A DNA stretch of 64,000 nucleotides from JAFGGG01 sp964638895. Lineage in GTDB: Bacteria > Spirochaetota > Spirochaetia > SZUA-6 > RPPD01. Below are positions 51,857 to 61,147 of this stretch, piece after piece. Under the pieces are notes generated by a model that saw only the letters and a list, made by a program, of their open reading frames with translations, had not been told where the DNA came from and did not search any database. The translations under genes and the position numbers were made by a program. The stretch covers positions 1-64,000 of the forward strand of contig CAZWYY010000012.1 in NCBI GenBank assembly GCA_964638895.1, given 5' to 3'. Within the stretch, counting starts at the first letter, position 1. Each line of letters begins with the position of its first letter.

Positions 51857-52270
51857 TTACGCAGATTTTGTTGTGCCCGTCTCTTTTTTCTTCTTGGGCC
51901 GTTTCTCTCTTTCCTTGCGTTCAACCAGCTCGAGGATAACCATCTCCGCGGCGTCACCGATGCGTCTGCCCAGTTTCAATATCCTTGTATATCCACCCGG
52001 TCTTTGTTGAAAACGGGGCGCAATCTCCTTGAATAACTTGTTTAACACCCCTTTTTCCACGATTTTCTTGGCGATTGTTCTCCTGTTATGAACATTGTCC
52101 ACCTTGGCCCTAGTAATCATCTTCTCCGCGGTGCGTTTGATCTCCCTGGCCTTGGGTTTTGTTGTTCTGATTCTTTCATATTTAAACAAAGAACTTACCA
52201 TATTCTTATGCAGAGATTTTCTATGAGCGGGTCTTCTTCCCAACCTGTTTAAATCAACTCTATGTCTCAT
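51857..52270 (-). CDS. rplQ: 50S ribosomal protein L17
   Basis: 137 residues, starting MRHRVDLNRLGRRPAHRK as the family does; an upstream in-frame ATG at 52303 lies in the rpoA tail and is rejected. AAGGAAG is the ribosome binding site. The C-terminus has an added basic tail (KRPKKKKETGTTKSA). The start overlaps the end of rpoA by 11 bases. Confidence 0.97.
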   Translation of the reverse strand: MRHRVDLNRLGRRPAHRKSLHKNMVSSLFKYERIRTTKPKAREIKRTAEKMITRAKVDNVHNRRTIAKKIVEKGVLNKLFKEIAPRFQQRPGGYTRILKLGRRIGDAAEMVILELVERKEREKRPKKKKETGTTKSA

Positions 52271-53315
52271 CTTCCTTTTCCCTTTCCATTTCTTTCTTGG
52301 CAATCTTCTTAAGCGAACTGTAGTCCTTCATACCCAAACGCAAATTCCATTCCTTCAATTTATCTTTGATTTCCTGGAGTGATTTTTTCCCGAAGTTCCT
52401 TGTTTTGGCGATCTCTTCCTCTGTTTTTTGCGTAAGGTCACCGATCGTCCGAATATTGGCGTTCTTCAGGCAGTTACTTGAACGCACTGAGAGTTCCAAC
52501 TCTTCTATAGGTGTGTCCAGAATGGCCTGTATTCGGCGTTCTTCCTCATCGGCTTCCTCATCCTCCAGCAGACTTTCTTCATCGAAATTTATGAATATCG
52601 TAAAATGATCTTTCGCAATTTTCGCAGCCTCGGCCAATGCGTCCTCCGGCCTCACTGTTCCGTCCGTCCACAACTCCAGGATCAGTTTATCATAGTCTGT
52701 TCGCTGGCCCACCCTAGTGCTTTTGATATCGAACTTTACCTTGAGAATCGGCGAAAAAATGGCGTCAATAGGAATGGTGCCTATGACGTCGATTAACTGC
52801 TCATTACGTTCGGCCGGGATATACCCCCTGCCCAGGTTGATCTGAATTTCGAAATCTATGGTAATACTATCGTTGACGGTAGCGATATGTAAATCCTTGT
52901 TAAGAATTTCCAGCCCGTTTTCCACCTCAAGGTCTCCGGCAACCAGCTCCCCGGGCCCCTTTTTGGTAACCAAAATCGTTTTCTCTTCCACCTCGTCGGA
53001 AAATTTTATTTTTACCTGTTTGAAATTACTGATCACCTCAGGGGTATCCTCAAGCACGCCGGAAATAATCTCAAACTCATTGGAGATAGTATGCGCCTTA
53101 TTCTCCTTGTCATAGCTTGTTATACGCAGGGCGGTAACGGCATATCCCTGAATGGAAGATAAAAGTATTCTGCGTAGAGTATTACCGATCGTGGTACCGA
53201 AACCTCTCTCAAAAGGGTATGCCAAAAACCTTCCGTAGTTCTTTTCAACTTCACTATGCTCAAAATTAACGCCTTTCGGCCTTTTGAATCCTTTTAAGAG
53301 ATTCTTTCTTGCCAT
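52260..53315 (-). CDS. rpoA: RNA polymerase alpha subunit
   Basis: 351 residues: N-terminal assembly domain (FLAYPFERGFGTTIGNTLRRILLSS), acidic linker (about 255-265) and C-terminal helix-hairpin-helix domain (NCLKNANIRTIGDLTQKTEEEI). A short charged tail follows. Fourteen bases after rpsD. Confidence 0.98.
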   Translation of the reverse strand: MARKNLLKGFKRPKGVNFEHSEVEKNYGRFLAYPFERGFGTTIGNTLRRILLSSIQGYAVTALRITSYDKENKAHTISNEFEIISGVLEDTPEVISNFKQVKIKFSDEVEEKTILVTKKGPGELVAGDLEVENGLEILNKDLHIATVNDSITIDFEIQINLGRGYIPAERNEQLIDVIGTIPIDAIFSPILKVKFDIKSTRVGQRTDYDKLILELWTDGTVRPEDALAEAAKIAKDHFTIFINFDEESLLEDEEADEEERRIQAILDTPIEELELSVRSSNCLKNANIRTIGDLTQKTEEEIAKTRNFGKKSLQEIKDKLKEWNLRLGMKDYSSLKKIAKKEMEREKEDET

Positions 53316-53329
53316 TGCTTTTTAGCTCC

Positions 53330-53965
53330 TTATTTTGAATATAATTCAACTATCAACTGTTCCCTGATATCGGCCATATCTAAAATATCGCTTCGCCTGG
53401 GCAGGGCTTTTACCTTTCCGGCCAGCGTATCCGGATCAACCTCCAACCACGGCATGACCCCGGCGCGTGAAAATTCCTTTAAACTCTCTTTTATCAAAAT
53501 CAGTTTCTTGCTGTTTTCCTTTATTTCTATTATATCTTCAGCCTTTATCAGGTAGGACGGAATATTAACCTTTTGCTTGTTTACGAACACATGGCCGTGC
53601 AGGACCAGTTGGCGCGCCTGCTTTCTGGAGGAGGCCAGATGCATCCTGTAGACAATGTTGTCAAGCCTGCTCTCAAGCAGACAAAGTAAATTTTCACCGG
53701 TTATGCCTTTCATGCGGTCGGCTTTTTCGAAAAATATCTTAAACTGGCCCTCGAACATTCCATATATTCTCTTCAGCTTCTGTTTTTCACGGAGCTGAAT
53801 CCCGTAATCGGATATCTTTCGGGTTCGCGCGCGGGGGCCTTTACCGGGCGCGCCTCTCCTTTTGGTAATCGGGCATTTTTCACTTTTACACCTGTCGCCC
53901 TTCAACATTAACTTTGTTTTCTCGGCCCTGCACAACCTGCATTGCGGTCCTATATATCTACCCAT
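53330..53965 (-). CDS. rpsD: 30S ribosomal protein S4, zinc-binding form
   Basis: 211 residues. Cys9, Cys12, Cys26 and Cys31 form the zinc site of the Cys-containing S4 type. The S4 RNA-binding motif (RLDNIVYRMHLASSRKQARQLVLHGHV) lies at about 102-128. Within the alpha operon, between rpsK and rpoA. Confidence 0.98.
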   Translation of the reverse strand: MGRYIGPQCRLCRAEKTKLMLKGDRCKSEKCPITKRRGAPGKGPRARTRKISDYGIQLREKQKLKRIYGMFEGQFKIFFEKADRMKGITGENLLCLLESRLDNIVYRMHLASSRKQARQLVLHGHVFVNKQKVNIPSYLIKAEDIIEIKENSKKLILIKESLKEFSRAGVMPWLEVDPDTLAGKVKALPRRSDILDMADIREQLIVELYSK

Positions 53966-53992
53966 TTTTTCCTCCGTTTAAACTGCCTTTCA

Positions 53993-54376
53993 CTATACCC
54001 TTCTGCTTTTTTGCGGTCGGCACCCATTATGCGGAATGGGCGTAATATCGGCGATAAGCTTTACTTTTATGCCCAAACCGCCGATCGAGCGTATGGCGGA
54101 CTCTCTCCCCACACCCGGACCCTTTACATATACGTCAACCTGTTGCAACCCGGATTCCAGGGCCTTATTAAGCGCGGTTTCCGTTGTGGTCTGCGCGGCA
54201 AACGGTGTGGATTTCTTGGCACCTTTAAAACCCAGTGAACCCGCGGAAGCCCAGGAAATGGTGTTGCCCATACTGTCGGTTACCGTGACAATGGTATTGT
54301 TAAAGGTGGCCTGTATATATACGCGGCCCTCCGCTATATTCTTCTTTTTTTCTTTTTTTGCTTTTCTTTTAGCCAC
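53993..54376 (-). CDS. rpsK: 30S ribosomal protein S11
   Basis: 127 residues with the S11 hallmarks VTDSMGNTISWASAG and DITPIPHNGCRPQKSRRV. Small lysine-rich N-terminus. In the alpha operon. Confidence 0.98.
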   Translation of the reverse strand: MAKRKAKKEKKKNIAEGRVYIQATFNNTIVTVTDSMGNTISWASAGSLGFKGAKKSTPFAAQTTTETALNKALESGLQQVDVYVKGPGVGRESAIRSIGGLGIKVKLIADITPIPHNGCRPQKSRRV

Positions 54377-54387
54377 TGTTCTTCCTC

Positions 54388-54759
54388 CTAAACGGCCTTA
54401 CGTTTTCCGGCAACGGTCTTTCTCTTCCCTTTTCGTGTTCTGGCATTGGTCCTTGTCCGTTGTCCCCTTACCGGAAGTCCCTTGCGATGACGCAGGCCCC
54501 GGTAACATCCGATATCCATCAGACGCTTGATATTCAGGGCGACTTCGGTACGAAGCCTTCCTTCAACCTTGAATTCCTGCTCAATCTCTTTTCTTAAGGT
54601 ATTGATCTCTTCCCCGCTGCAGTCATTCATCTTTTTATTCGGATCTATGCCCGTCCTGGCGCATATCTTTGCAGCCGACGACCTTCCTATACCGAAGATA
54701 TAGGTCAAGGCGATATCCACATGCTTGTTGGGAAGATCAACTCCCGCGATTCTGGCCAT
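54388..54759 (-). CDS. rpsM: 30S ribosomal protein S13
   Basis: 123 residues: MARIAGVDLPNKHV start, GIGRSSA, and GLRHRKGLPVRGQRTRTNART near the end. Follows rpmJ by eight bases. Confidence 0.98.
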   Translation of the reverse strand: MARIAGVDLPNKHVDIALTYIFGIGRSSAAKICARTGIDPNKKMNDCSGEEINTLRKEIEQEFKVEGRLRTEVALNIKRLMDIGCYRGLRHRKGLPVRGQRTRTNARTRKGKRKTVAGKRKAV

Positions 54760-54767
54760 ACTACCCC

Positions 54768-54881
54768 CTACCTCTGTCTCTGTTTATGTTTCGGATTTGT
54801 GCAGATTATTCTGACAACCCCGCGTCTGCGGATTATTTTACATTTGTCGCAAATTGGTTTTACGCTTACTCTTACCTTCAT
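54768..54881 (-). CDS. rpmJ: 50S ribosomal protein L36, zinc-binding form
   Basis: 37 residues (MKVRVSVKPICDKCK start, ending KQRQR). Cys11, Cys14, Cys27 and His32 bind zinc. Too short for a length-filtered gene search, but clear. It lies between secY and rpsM with no adk, map or infA gene in between. Confidence 0.97.
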   Translation of the reverse strand: MKVRVSVKPICDKCKIIRRRGVVRIICTNPKHKQRQR

Positions 54882-54902
54882 ATGTTCGTTCCTCTTACAA
54901 TC

Positions 54903-56303
54903 CTAAAGATTTCTTGCCTTTATTTTCCCTTTCTTCACCAATCCTTCGTGGTGGTGCATACGCAGATGCCCCTCAATTTGGGACATGGTATCAAGGCCCA
55001 CACCTACCAGGATTATCAATGAGGTACCTCCCATTATTCTTGAAACACTCCACGGAAACCCGAACAATTTGGTTATAATCGTCGGGATTATGGCAATAAA
55101 CGCCAGAAACAGCGAGCCCGGTAGAATAATCCTGTTTAAAATCCTCATCAAATACTGTTCCATTTTTTCCGACCGAATACCCGGAATGGAACCGCCGTGT
55201 TCCCGTATATTCTTGGATATCTCAATGGGATTGAGGGTTACCTGCGTATAGAAATAGGCGAAGAACACAATCAATAGGGCGTAAATTACCAGGTACGGTA
55301 CGCCGTCAGGGCTTAAGAACCTCACCAGGTCCCTGAGGAATTTTACCTGGCTTCCCACGTTTCTAAGAATTTGAATCGGGGTAATAAGAATCGTGCTGGC
55401 GAAAATAATGGGAATTACGCCCGAGGGATTAAGCTTAAACGGCAGATATGTGTTCTGCGCTCCGTACATACGCCGGCCCACCACGCGTTTGGCGTAATGC
55501 ACGGGTATTTTTCTTTGTCCGCGTTGTTCGTATATAATGAGGGCCACCACGAACACAAACATAACCAGCGCCATCATTATAAATACCGGGTTTATGCCGG
55601 TATCCGTTTGCGCGTATGGATTTACGATATCGCCCCTGTGCGCCAGACCCGTCCATACGCCGATATCCTCTATAAACCGCATCAAGGATTTTATAATCCC
55701 CAAACGCAGCAGGGCACTGGGTATACGGGCCACAATACCCGCGAAAATAAGCAATGAAATTCCATTGCCCACCCCCCTCTGGTTGATCTGTTCTCCCATC
55801 CACATTAAAAACATCGTACCCGTAGCCACGGTTACCACGCCAAGAAAGATAAACGAGGCCCGGGGAATTGTAAGTACTTCATCACGCACCGTACTGGATA
55901 TCAGAAACAAGGATTGAACCGCGGCCACACCGACAGTGGCGTACCGCGTGTACCTTTGAATCTTTTTCCTGCCCCCTTCCTCCTCCGATATTTTCTTTAA
56001 CTTGGGAAATACCACAACCAAGAGCTGTATCACAATAGAGCAGGTGATGTACGGCATAATTCCCAGCATAAAGATGGAATAATTCCTAAAGGCGCCTCCG
56101 ACAAACAGATCAAGATAATCCAGGATATCCACGCCCCCCGTGGCGGACTGCGTATCCAGGGTCCTTTTTAATTCAATAAAATCGATTCCCGGCAAGGGGA
56201 TAACGGCACCCAATCTGAATATGATCAGAAGAAAAATAGTAAACAGTATTCTCTGTCTGAGTTCCTGCGTTCTAAAAATATTAACCAGTGGATTTGTTGC
56301 CAT
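54903..56303 (-). CDS. secY: Preprotein translocase subunit SecY
   Basis: 466 residues with ten membrane segments; family signatures LPGIDF, GISLLIFAGIVARIP and the C-terminal QIEGHLRMHHHEGL. It forms the SecYEG channel. Its ATG overlaps the rplO stop by one base (TAATG). Confidence 0.97.
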   Translation of the reverse strand: MATNPLVNIFRTQELRQRILFTIFLLIIFRLGAVIPLPGIDFIELKRTLDTQSATGGVDILDYLDLFVGGAFRNYSIFMLGIMPYITCSIVIQLLVVVFPKLKKISEEEGGRKKIQRYTRYATVGVAAVQSLFLISSTVRDEVLTIPRASFIFLGVVTVATGTMFLMWMGEQINQRGVGNGISLLIFAGIVARIPSALLRLGIIKSLMRFIEDIGVWTGLAHRGDIVNPYAQTDTGINPVFIMMALVMFVFVVALIIYEQRGQRKIPVHYAKRVVGRRMYGAQNTYLPFKLNPSGVIPIIFASTILITPIQILRNVGSQVKFLRDLVRFLSPDGVPYLVIYALLIVFFAYFYTQVTLNPIEISKNIREHGGSIPGIRSEKMEQYLMRILNRIILPGSLFLAFIAIIPTIITKLFGFPWSVSRIMGGTSLIILVGVGLDTMSQIEGHLRMHHHEGLVKKGKIKARNL

Positions 56304-57121
56304 TATTCCTTGTCCTTACTCTCTGTTTCTGGTGCATCTGCGTTCTCCTCCGCAGCCTCCTCTTGTTTTACGGGCTTTGCGGGTTTTTTGGCGGGTGCCC
56401 TCATCACTGTTTTAGGAGTGGCCCCGGCCGATTTTTCTGCCGTCGGCTCCGTCTTTTCCCTGAACACGGTTTTGACGGGTTCTTCCGCTGCCGGCTCCGT
56501 CTTTGTCTTGGGCGCCGCTTTTTTGGGTTTCTCCGCAGCCGCCTCCTTCTTTACCTTGGGCGCCGTTTTGGCCGGTTTTTCCTCTACCGTTTCAGCTTTT
56601 ACCTTGGGCGCCGCTTTTTCCTGTACCGGCGCAGCCGACTTCTTTAAGCCCCTTTTCTGCTCTTTCCGGGAGCGTAGTGCAAGTTCTTTGACCTCTCCTC
56701 CCGCTCCGGTAATCTTTTCCCTGGCCTGCTTTGATACCTTATCAACCTCAACGACCAACTTCTTTTTTATCTCTCCCCTGCCCAGCAATTTAACGGGCTT
56801 CGTGCGTTTACTGATAAGCCCCTGTTTCAGCAAGCTCTCGCGCGAAACCGTTTCCCCCGATTTAAACACATCCAGATCATCAATATTCAGTATAAGATAC
56901 TCTTTTTTAAAGGGTGCGTTGGAAAAACCTCTTCTGGCGATCCGCCTGTAAAGCGGCATCTGTCCGCCTTCAAATCCCGGCCGTACGCCTCCACCCGCGC
57001 GCGCGTTTTGGCCCTTGGAGCCTTTACCGGCCGTACAACCGGTTCCACTGGCGCCCCCCCTGCCAAGACGTTTCTTATTTTTTCGGGCTCCCTTGGGCAC
57101 CGTCAAAACAATATTACTCAT
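56303..57121 (-). CDS. rplO: 50S ribosomal protein L15 with long C-terminal extension
   Basis: 272 residues, against about 145 usually. Residues 1-150 are normal L15 (RLGRGGASGTGCTAGKGSKGQ, GGQMPLYRRIARRGF). From about 155 on there is a low-complexity tail of Lys/Ala/Pro/Glu units of the type APKVKAETVEEKPAK. The tail is not a separate domain; it may bind RNA or be disordered. The ATG overlaps the rpmD stop (ATGA). Confidence 0.95.
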   Translation of the reverse strand: MSNIVLTVPKGARKNKKRLGRGGASGTGCTAGKGSKGQNARAGGGVRPGFEGGQMPLYRRIARRGFSNAPFKKEYLILNIDDLDVFKSGETVSRESLLKQGLISKRTKPVKLLGRGEIKKKLVVEVDKVSKQAREKITGAGGEVKELALRSRKEQKRGLKKSAAPVQEKAAPKVKAETVEEKPAKTAPKVKKEAAAEKPKKAAPKTKTEPAAEEPVKTVFREKTEPTAEKSAGATPKTVMRAPAKKPAKPVKQEEAAEENADAPETESKDKE

Positions 57122-57309
57122 GATTTTATCTCCTCCACCTGCACCAGATGCGCAACCGTTCGAATCATACCCAGTATTTCAGGCCGAGCTTCCTTTAAAA
57201 CCGAAGAATTGATTTTTCGCAGGCCCAACGCTTTTACGGTTTTACGCTGATTTGGCTTTCTGCTTATCGTGCTCTTTTTCAATGTTATCTTCAACATCGT
57301 CTTCGCCAT
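57118..57309 (-). CDS. rpmD: 50S ribosomal protein L30
   Basis: 63 residues from the ATG at 57309 (MAKTMLKITLKKS), with a short basic fold and the L30 segment TVKALGLRKINSSVLKEARPEI shown only in part here: it spans about 25-46. An ATG/GTG four codons upstream would overlap rpsE. Follows rpsE by two bases. Confidence 0.93.
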   Translation of the reverse strand: MAKTMLKITLKKSTISRKPNQRKTVKALGLRKINSSVLKEARPEILGMIRTVAHLVQVEEIKS

Positions 57310-57311
57310 AG

Positions 57312-57812
57312 CTAACCCCACAACTCCTTAATGGTCTTGCCCCTGTTCGCCGCCACCTGTTTGGCGTCAAGCAGTTTGTCAAAACCCGTGAACACGGCCT
57401 TTACAATATTGATCGCGTTGGCCGAACCCAATGACTTGCTTAAAATATCCCGTACACCTACGGCTTCCATGACCGCTCTTACCGGACCGCCGGCGATAAT
57501 ACCGGTTCCGGGCGCAGCCGGTTTCAGCAGCACCGTGGCCCCTTTATACTTCCCAACTACGAGATGGGGCAGGGTTGTTCTCTTCAGGGGTACCGTCTGC
57601 ATGTTCTTCTTTGCCTTTTCAATGCTTTTTCTTATGGCTTCGGAAACATCATTCGCTTTCCCAAACCCATACCCTACGGTTCCCTTGCCGTCGCCGACCA
57701 CGGAAATAGCGGAAAATGAAAAACGCCTTCCGCCTTTCACAACCTTGGCGACCCTGTTTAATTTAACAAGCTTTTCAACCAGTACTGCCGCCGTACTTCT
57801 ATCTACATCCAT
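57312..57812 (-). CDS. rpsE: 30S ribosomal protein S5
   Basis: 166 residues with VVKGGRRFSFSAISVVGDG and the C-terminal GTGIIAGGPVRAVMEAVGV. The ATG at 57812 is five bases from AGGGGG and is preferred to the GTG just before it. Confidence 0.97.
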   Translation of the reverse strand: MDVDRSTAAVLVEKLVKLNRVAKVVKGGRRFSFSAISVVGDGKGTVGYGFGKANDVSEAIRKSIEKAKKNMQTVPLKRTTLPHLVVGKYKGATVLLKPAAPGTGIIAGGPVRAVMEAVGVRDILSKSLGSANAINIVKAVFTGFDKLLDAKQVAANRGKTIKELWG

Positions 57813-57821
57813 CACATCCCC

Positions 57822-58181
57822 CTAAAACTTAATACCGGCTTTTCTTACGCCGTCAGCCACGGCCTTCACAATTCCGTGATACAAAAATCCATTGCGGTCA
57901 AAGGTGACGGTTCCGATATTCTTTTTCTTCAACCTTTCACCCATGGCCTCACCCAACTTACCGATCTCTTTGGCATTGTTTTTAATGGTTTTTAATTCCT
58001 TCTCCAAATTGGATGCCGAAGCAATGGTTGTTCCTTTTGTATCATCGATCGCCTGCAGGTACGTATGCCTGTTGCTTTTAAAAACAGTCAAGCGCGGCCT
58101 TTCCGCGGAGCATTTGATCCGTTTCCTAATACTTATTTTTCTACGCACCCGTTTTCTGATTTTTTCGTTCATCTTTTTCAT
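57822..58181 (-). CDS. rplR: 50S ribosomal protein L18
   Basis: 119 residues: RPRLTVFKSNRHTYLQAIDD and FDRNGFLYHGIVKAVADG identify L18, the 5S rRNA-binding protein. In the spc operon. Confidence 0.97.
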   Translation of the reverse strand: MKKMNEKIRKRVRRKISIRKRIKCSAERPRLTVFKSNRHTYLQAIDDTKGTTIASASNLEKELKTIKNNAKEIGKLGEAMGERLKKKNIGTVTFDRNGFLYHGIVKAVADGVRKAGIKF

Positions 58182-58190
58182 AGCATTACC

Positions 58191-58730
58191 CTACTTTACT
58201 CCGGTTTTGCCGACTTTCTTGCGGATTGTCTCATTCTCATATTTTACACCCTTGCCTTTATAGGGCTCGGGCGGCCTGAATCCCCTGATCTCCGCGCAGA
58301 TCTGTCCGAGTTTCTGCTTATCATTACACATAATGCTTATTTTATTATTTGTTTCCACCTCAATCATTACGCCTTCGGGGATGGGATATTCGATCGGGTT
58401 GGAGTACCCGAGGTTCAATACCAGAATATTTCCTTTTTTCTCAGCCCTATAGCCGATACCTGTAATGATAAGCACCCTCTTAAAGCCCTGTGACACACCC
58501 TTGATTATATTGTTCACAATGTTTCTATAAAGGCCATGCATGGCCCTTGACCGCTTTGAATCATTCTTGCGGCTCACCACAATCTCGGCATCCTTGACCT
58601 CTATGGTTACCTCAGGACTGAAATCCATACTGAGTTTGCCCCTCGGGCCCTCGGCCGTAACAGAGTTGTTGTTTATCTGTACCTTTACTCCGTCCGCTAT
58701 CTTAACCGGAATCTTGCCTACTCTCGACAT
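58191..58730 (-). CDS. rplF: 50S ribosomal protein L6
   Basis: 179 residues. MSRVGKIPVKIADGV start and the C-terminal signature RPPEPYKGKGVKYENE. Normal length. Confidence 0.98.
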   Translation of the reverse strand: MSRVGKIPVKIADGVKVQINNNSVTAEGPRGKLSMDFSPEVTIEVKDAEIVVSRKNDSKRSRAMHGLYRNIVNNIIKGVSQGFKRVLIITGIGYRAEKKGNILVLNLGYSNPIEYPIPEGVMIEVETNNKISIMCNDKQKLGQICAEIRGFRPPEPYKGKGVKYENETIRKKVGKTGVK

Positions 58731-58748
58731 ACCTTAACCACGCCTTTC

Positions 58749-59147
58749 TTACCAGATGCTGCAGAGGATTTCCCCGCCCAATTTTTTATCAGCCGCTTTC
58801 TTGCCTGTTGTCACGCCCGCAGACGTTGATACAATCAGTACACCGTACCCATTGAACACCCTGGGCATATCCCTGTACCCGGAATAAAACCTTCTCCCGG
58901 GCGTGGATACCCGCTCAAGGCCATGAATTATGGAATTACTTTTGTCATCGTACTTTAAAAATATCCGGATATAATTCTTGTTACCCTCCGCGTGTTTTTT
59001 GAAATTCTTTATAAATCCTTCATTCTTGAGGATTTTAATGATTTCCAACTTTAACTTTGATGTCGGAATATCAACCTTTTCGAATTTAGCCATGTTTGCA
59101 TTTCTAATCTTCGTCAACATATCCGCAATAGGATCTGAAACACTCAT
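58749..59147 (-). CDS. rpsH: 30S ribosomal protein S8
   Basis: 132 residues; SDPIADMLTKIRNAN start and GVLIVSTSAGVTTGKKA end. Normal length and order. Confidence 0.98.
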   Translation of the reverse strand: MSVSDPIADMLTKIRNANMAKFEKVDIPTSKLKLEIIKILKNEGFIKNFKKHAEGNKNYIRIFLKYDDKSNSIIHGLERVSTPGRRFYSGYRDMPRVFNGYGVLIVSTSAGVTTGKKAADKKLGGEILCSIW

Positions 59148-59165
59148 AATCTTGCCACTCCCCTT

Positions 59166-59351
59166 TTACCAGCTTGATTTCGTTACACCAGGGATCTTGC
59201 CTTCGCTGGCAAGCTTTCTAAAACAAATCCTGCACATCTGGAATTTTCTCATATACCCCCTGGATCTTCCGCACAACTTACATCTGTTTACTTTCCGTGT
59301 GGAATATTTCGGTGTGCGCTCCGCCTTTTCTATCATTGCTTTTCTTGCCAT
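59166..59351 (-). CDS. rpsN: 30S ribosomal protein S14, type Z
   Basis: 61 residues, the short zinc-binding form: Cys24, Cys27, Cys40 and Cys43 (CKLCG and MCRICF). Ends GVTKSSW as usual. Confidence 0.98.
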   Translation of the reverse strand: MARKAMIEKAERTPKYSTRKVNRCKLCGRSRGYMRKFQMCRICFRKLASEGKIPGVTKSSW

Positions 59352-59361
59352 ACTTTCCTCT

Positions 59362-59922
59362 CTACTTTCTGAACGGCATTCCCAACCGGGTCAATAGGCT
59401 TTTTGCCTCGGCATCGGTGCGCGCCGAAGTCACAATAACAATATTCAAGCCGCTGATTCTTTCGATCGTATCGTAATCGATTTCAGGAAAAATAATTTGC
59501 TCCTTAATGCCAAGTGCGTAATTCCCATGTCCGTCGAACGCGTTCGGATTGGTTCCCCTAAAGTCCTTTACGCGGGGCAGCGCCACGTTTACCAGTTTAT
59601 CAAAAAAATCGTACATATGATCACCCCGCAGGGTCACCATGGCGCCGATTTCCATGCCTTCACGCACCTTGAACCCGGCTATGGATTTCTTGGCCTTTGT
59701 TTTTACGGCCTTCAACCCGCATATCCTGGAAAGCTCGTCTACAACCGAGTCAAGGAGTTTTTTATTCTGAATCGCCTCTCCGCAGCCGACACTGAGTACA
59801 ATCCGTTCCAGTTTCGGAACCTGCATAACGGTTTTAAATCCAAACTCTTCCATCAGCTCTTTGATGATTTTCTTTTTATACAAACTCTTGATATTGGGAG
59901 TGTATGTTTTCGTTGTGGCCAT
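59362..59922 (-). CDS. rplE: 50S ribosomal protein L5
   Basis: 186 residues from the ATG at 59922, whose TAATG overlaps the rplX stop. Signatures: LERIVLSVGCGEA, GAMVTLRGDHMYDF and TSARTDAEAKSLL. An upstream extension into rplX is rejected. Confidence 0.97.
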   Translation of the reverse strand: MATTKTYTPNIKSLYKKKIIKELMEEFGFKTVMQVPKLERIVLSVGCGEAIQNKKLLDSVVDELSRICGLKAVKTKAKKSIAGFKVREGMEIGAMVTLRGDHMYDFFDKLVNVALPRVKDFRGTNPNAFDGHGNYALGIKEQIIFPEIDYDTIERISGLNIVIVTSARTDAEAKSLLTRLGMPFRK

Positions 59923-60251
59923 TACAGTTCGTCCCCGCATTTTCTGCAAATTCTCGTTTTTTTCTTGTTCTTAAACGTATATCCGATACGCGTAATCCCG
60001 CATTTTTTACACATAATCATCACGTTCGATATGCTAATAGGCGCTTCGATCTCTTTAATACCACCCTTTTCATTCTGTTTTTTCGGCTTTATGGCTTTTT
60101 TTACAAGATTAAGGCCTTCTACCAAAAGCCTGCCTTTTACCCTGTCGATCTTCAATATTCTGCCGGTCTTGCCGACTTCCTTCCCCGCAATAACCTTTAC
60201 CGTGTCTTCTTTTCTTAATTTGCATTTAGTTGCGTTCTGTGTCTGCTTCAT
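59922..60251 (-). CDS. rplX: 50S ribosomal protein L24, zinc-ribbon form
   Basis: 109 residues. KOW motif near 13-40 (EDTVKVIAGKEVGKTGRILK) and two CxxC pairs (Cys81/84, Cys102/105) at the end. Residues 1-10 (MKQTQNATKC) form a short non-standard lead. Confidence 0.95.
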   Translation of the reverse strand: MKQTQNATKCKLRKEDTVKVIAGKEVGKTGRILKIDRVKGRLLVEGLNLVKKAIKPKKQNEKGGIKEIEAPISISNVMIMCKKCGITRIGYTFKNKKKTRICRKCGDEL

Positions 60252-60260
60252 TCTTTCCTC

Positions 60261-60629
60261 CTACAGAACCTCGGGTGCCAAAGAAACTATCTTCATATAA
60301 TTTTTCTCTCGAAGCTCTCTTGCCACCGGACCGAAAATTCTTTTGCCCTTGGGGTTTTTATTGGTATCAATGATCACACACGCGTTGTCATCAAAACGGA
60401 TATAGGTTCCGTCTGGTCTTCTGTACTCTTTCTTGGTGCGAACGATCACCGCCCGTTCCACGGCCCCCTTTTTTATGGGTGCGTTGGCAAGCGCATCCTT
60501 TACCGCGATCACTATAATATCACCTACCGTGGCATATTTTCTTCTTGTGCCGCCCAGTACTTTTATGCATAAGGCCCGTTTTGCTCCGCTGTTGTCCGCC
60601 ACGTTTAGAAACGAATTCATCTGAATCAT
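60261..60629 (-). CDS. rplN: 50S ribosomal protein L14
   Basis: 122 residues: MIQMNSFLNVADNSGAK start and the signature DNACVIIDTNKNPKGKRIFG. Normal. Confidence 0.98.
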   Translation of the reverse strand: MIQMNSFLNVADNSGAKRALCIKVLGGTRRKYATVGDIIVIAVKDALANAPIKKGAVERAVIVRTKKEYRRPDGTYIRFDDNACVIIDTNKNPKGKRIFGPVARELREKNYMKIVSLAPEVL

Positions 60630-60659
60630 AGTTCTCCACCTTTATATCAATCTCTAGTG

Positions 60660-60932
60660 CTATTTTGCCTTTTCCACAATTTCGTGCAGAATCCAACATT
60701 TTTCCTTACTGATCGGCCTGGATTCGATTACGCGTACCATGTCTCCTACATGACACTCGTTTTTCTCATCGTGCGCTTTAAGTTTCTTTGAAACCACCAC
60801 ATATTTCTTATACAGCGGATGCAGCTTACGTCTGGTTATCCTTACCACGATGGTCTTATCCATTTTGGTGCTTACAACCTTACCCGTAAATATTTTTTTC
60901 CTTACCTTTGTCTGTACAGATTTCGCTTCCAT
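60660..60932 (-). CDS. rpsQ: 30S ribosomal protein S17
   Basis: 90 residues; GKVVSTKMDKTIVVRITRRK and the ESRPISKEKCW signature. Normal. Confidence 0.97.
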   Translation of the reverse strand: MEAKSVQTKVRKKIFTGKVVSTKMDKTIVVRITRRKLHPLYKKYVVVSKKLKAHDEKNECHVGDMVRVIESRPISKEKCWILHEIVEKAK

Positions 60933-60944
60933 GGCTTACTCCTC

Positions 60945-61142
60945 TTATTTCCTGATTCCCAGTTCGAATTCATGAATCATGGTATTCAATGCCGCGATTT
61001 TCCTTCTGAGCATTCTTTTTTCCACCGTATTCTCAATGTGTCCGATAACCATATTGAAACGAAGATCACGATATTTCTTCTTAAGCTCGTCCCTTTTGGA
61101 CAAGAGCTCCTCTTGTGAAAGCTCACTGAATGAATCTCTCAT
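60945..61142 (-). CDS. rpmC: 50S ribosomal protein L29
   Basis: 65 residues, two-helix protein with FSELSQEELLSKRDELKKKYRDL start. Five bases after rplP. Confidence 0.95.
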   Translation of the reverse strand: MRDSFSELSQEELLSKRDELKKKYRDLRFNMVIGHIENTVEKRMLRRKIAALNTMIHEFELGIRK

Positions 61143-61147
61143 AACCT

